A stretch of 15,423 nucleotides of DNA from Candidatus Nanopelagicales bacterium. Its GTDB lineage: Bacteria > Actinomycetota > Actinomycetes > Nanopelagicales > Nanopelagicaceae. The notes below the pieces were generated by a model that was given only the letters and a program-made list of their open reading frames with translations, was not told the DNA's origin and did not search any database. Every line of letters begins with the position of its first letter. Within the stretch, counting starts at the first letter, position 1. The stretch is taken from the NCBI GenBank assembly GCA_030832365.1, contig JAURJF010000021.1, positions 1 to 15,423 on the forward strand, read 5' to 3'. Made by a program: the position numbers and the translations under genes. Positions 14,692 through 15,423 of this stretch are shown in pieces.

Positions 14692-15423
14692 CTACTGCTC
14701 AGATCCACTCTCTTGCTTTGCAGCAAGGGCAGCTAGATCAACTTTTCGACCTGAACCATCTTTAATGGCCACTCGCTCCAGAACTACAGCTAAGGCTTTG
14801 CTCCTTGCCACCTCAGCCATGAGGGCATGGATCTGGCCAGCTTGAGAAATCTCTTGCGCAAATTGATCAGGGCTCATCTGATATCTAGCAGCGCTTCTAA
14901 TTAAGTATTCGGTCAGCTCTGCCTCAGAGACTTGAACTGCTTCAGCCTTAACTATTGTGTCTAGTAAAAAGTCAGCTTTAAGAGAATTGGTTATCTCAAG
15001 GCTTACCTCGCTTCTATGCTCGCTATCTTCTAAGCGATTTTCTTTTTCAAGGTGAACATCGACCTCTTCTTTTACTAGATTTTCAGGTACTGCAATTTCA
15101 ACTGTTTCTAGTAGTAATTTCAAGAGCTTATCTCGTCCTTGCGCGCCCTGCTCCATTGTCTTTAAGCGTGTTAAACGCTGTCTTACATCGCCCTCTAATT
15201 CGCTTAGTGTTTCAAATTCACTTGCAAGTTTTGCAAACTCATCATTTAGTTCAGGAAGTTCACGCTTTTTAACAGATTTTAAAGTGACCTCAACCTCGCC
15301 GCTCTGTCCTTCATCCATTCCAACTAATTGAGTATTAAATTTCTTTAACTGCTCTAGCTTCATTCCAATCAAAGCCTCATCAAGGCCATCAACCATGCGA
15401 TTTGAGCCAACTTCATAGGAGAT
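14692..15423 (-). CDS. tig: Trigger factor, C-terminal part (5' end outside window)
   Basis: Ribosome-associated folding chaperone. The frame is open to the right edge (ISYEVGSNR precedes the Met at 15396), so that Met is internal and 243 residues of the protein are seen. The first part, EVGSNRMVDGLDEALIGMK, is the end of the FKBP-type PPIase domain (family pattern: lGsg..ipGfedaLiGmk). GEVEVTLKSVKKRELPELNDEFAKLASEFETLSEL then joins to the C-terminal helical chaperone domain, with long charged helices and VPENLVKEEVDVHLEKENR. The tail ends in a short K/A/S-rich stretch. The N-terminal ribosome-binding domain is not in the window. The gene precedes clpP1 by 107 bases, the usual tig-clpP order in bacteria. 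Confidence 0.95.
   Translation of the reverse strand: MSYEVGSNRMVDGLDEALIGMKLEQLKKFNTQLVGMDEGQSGEVEVTLKSVKKRELPELNDEFAKLASEFETLSELEGDVRQRLTRLKTMEQGAQGRDKLLKLLLETVEIAVPENLVKEEVDVHLEKENRLEDSEHRSEVSLEITNSLKADFLLDTIVKAEAVQVSEAELTEYLIRSAARYQMSPDQFAQEISQAGQIHALMAEVARSKALAVVLERVAIKDGSGRKVDLAALAAKQESGSEQ

Overview
The window is a single co-directional block of core bacterial genes, all on the minus strand. It is read from the right edge to the left: tig - clpP1 - clpP2 - clpX - valS - folC - DUF4233 membrane protein - ndk - mreB - mreC - mreD - mrdA (PBP2) - rodA - rne. The first gene (tig) and the last (rne) are cut by the window edges. The order tig-clpP1-clpP2-clpX and valS-folC-DUF4233-ndk is the one known from Actinobacteria such as Mycobacterium and Streptomyces. 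Insertion of mreBCD-PBP2-rodA between ndk and rne matches Streptomyces-like synteny. Base composition is clearly low for the phylum, with A/T-rich third positions, and gaps between genes are very short. I therefore infer a streamlined low-GC actinobacterium, most like the freshwater acI / Nanopelagicales group. That placement is an inference, not a database result.

Right part (about 11.97-15.42 kb): protein folding and turnover. The trigger factor C-terminus is followed by a 107-base spacer with an excellent Shine-Dalgarno sequence for clpP1, two inverted repeats and a sequence resembling the ClgR activator box. ClpP1 and ClpP2 overlap by 4 bases and form the two-subunit actinobacterial peptidase. 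ClpX, starting at TTG, is the unfoldase, and it has its own 94-base leader.

Middle part (7.2-11.95 kb): valyl-tRNA synthetase, folylpolyglutamate/dihydrofolate synthase, a small DUF4233 membrane protein and nucleoside diphosphate kinase. These are tightly packed with gaps of 2-22 bases. The ndk GTG start lies inside the end of a possible 8-codon minicistron that has a better ribosome binding site than ndk itself.

Left part (1-7.19 kb): the elongasome MreB, MreC, MreD, PBP2 (transpeptidase) and RodA (glycosyltransferase) in one compact operon. After a 204-base spacer rich in inverted repeats comes the 5' part of an RNase E/G gene. Its protein carries a disordered, Arg-rich N-terminal extension of about 225 residues before the S1 domain.

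I see no mobile element, CRISPR array, tRNA/rRNA gene or foreign-looking island. The window is an ordinary, highly conserved core region. The points worth checking are regulatory: the ClgR-like boxes, structured leaders, the ndk minicistron, and variable tails or loops on conserved proteins. No exotic new system is evident.
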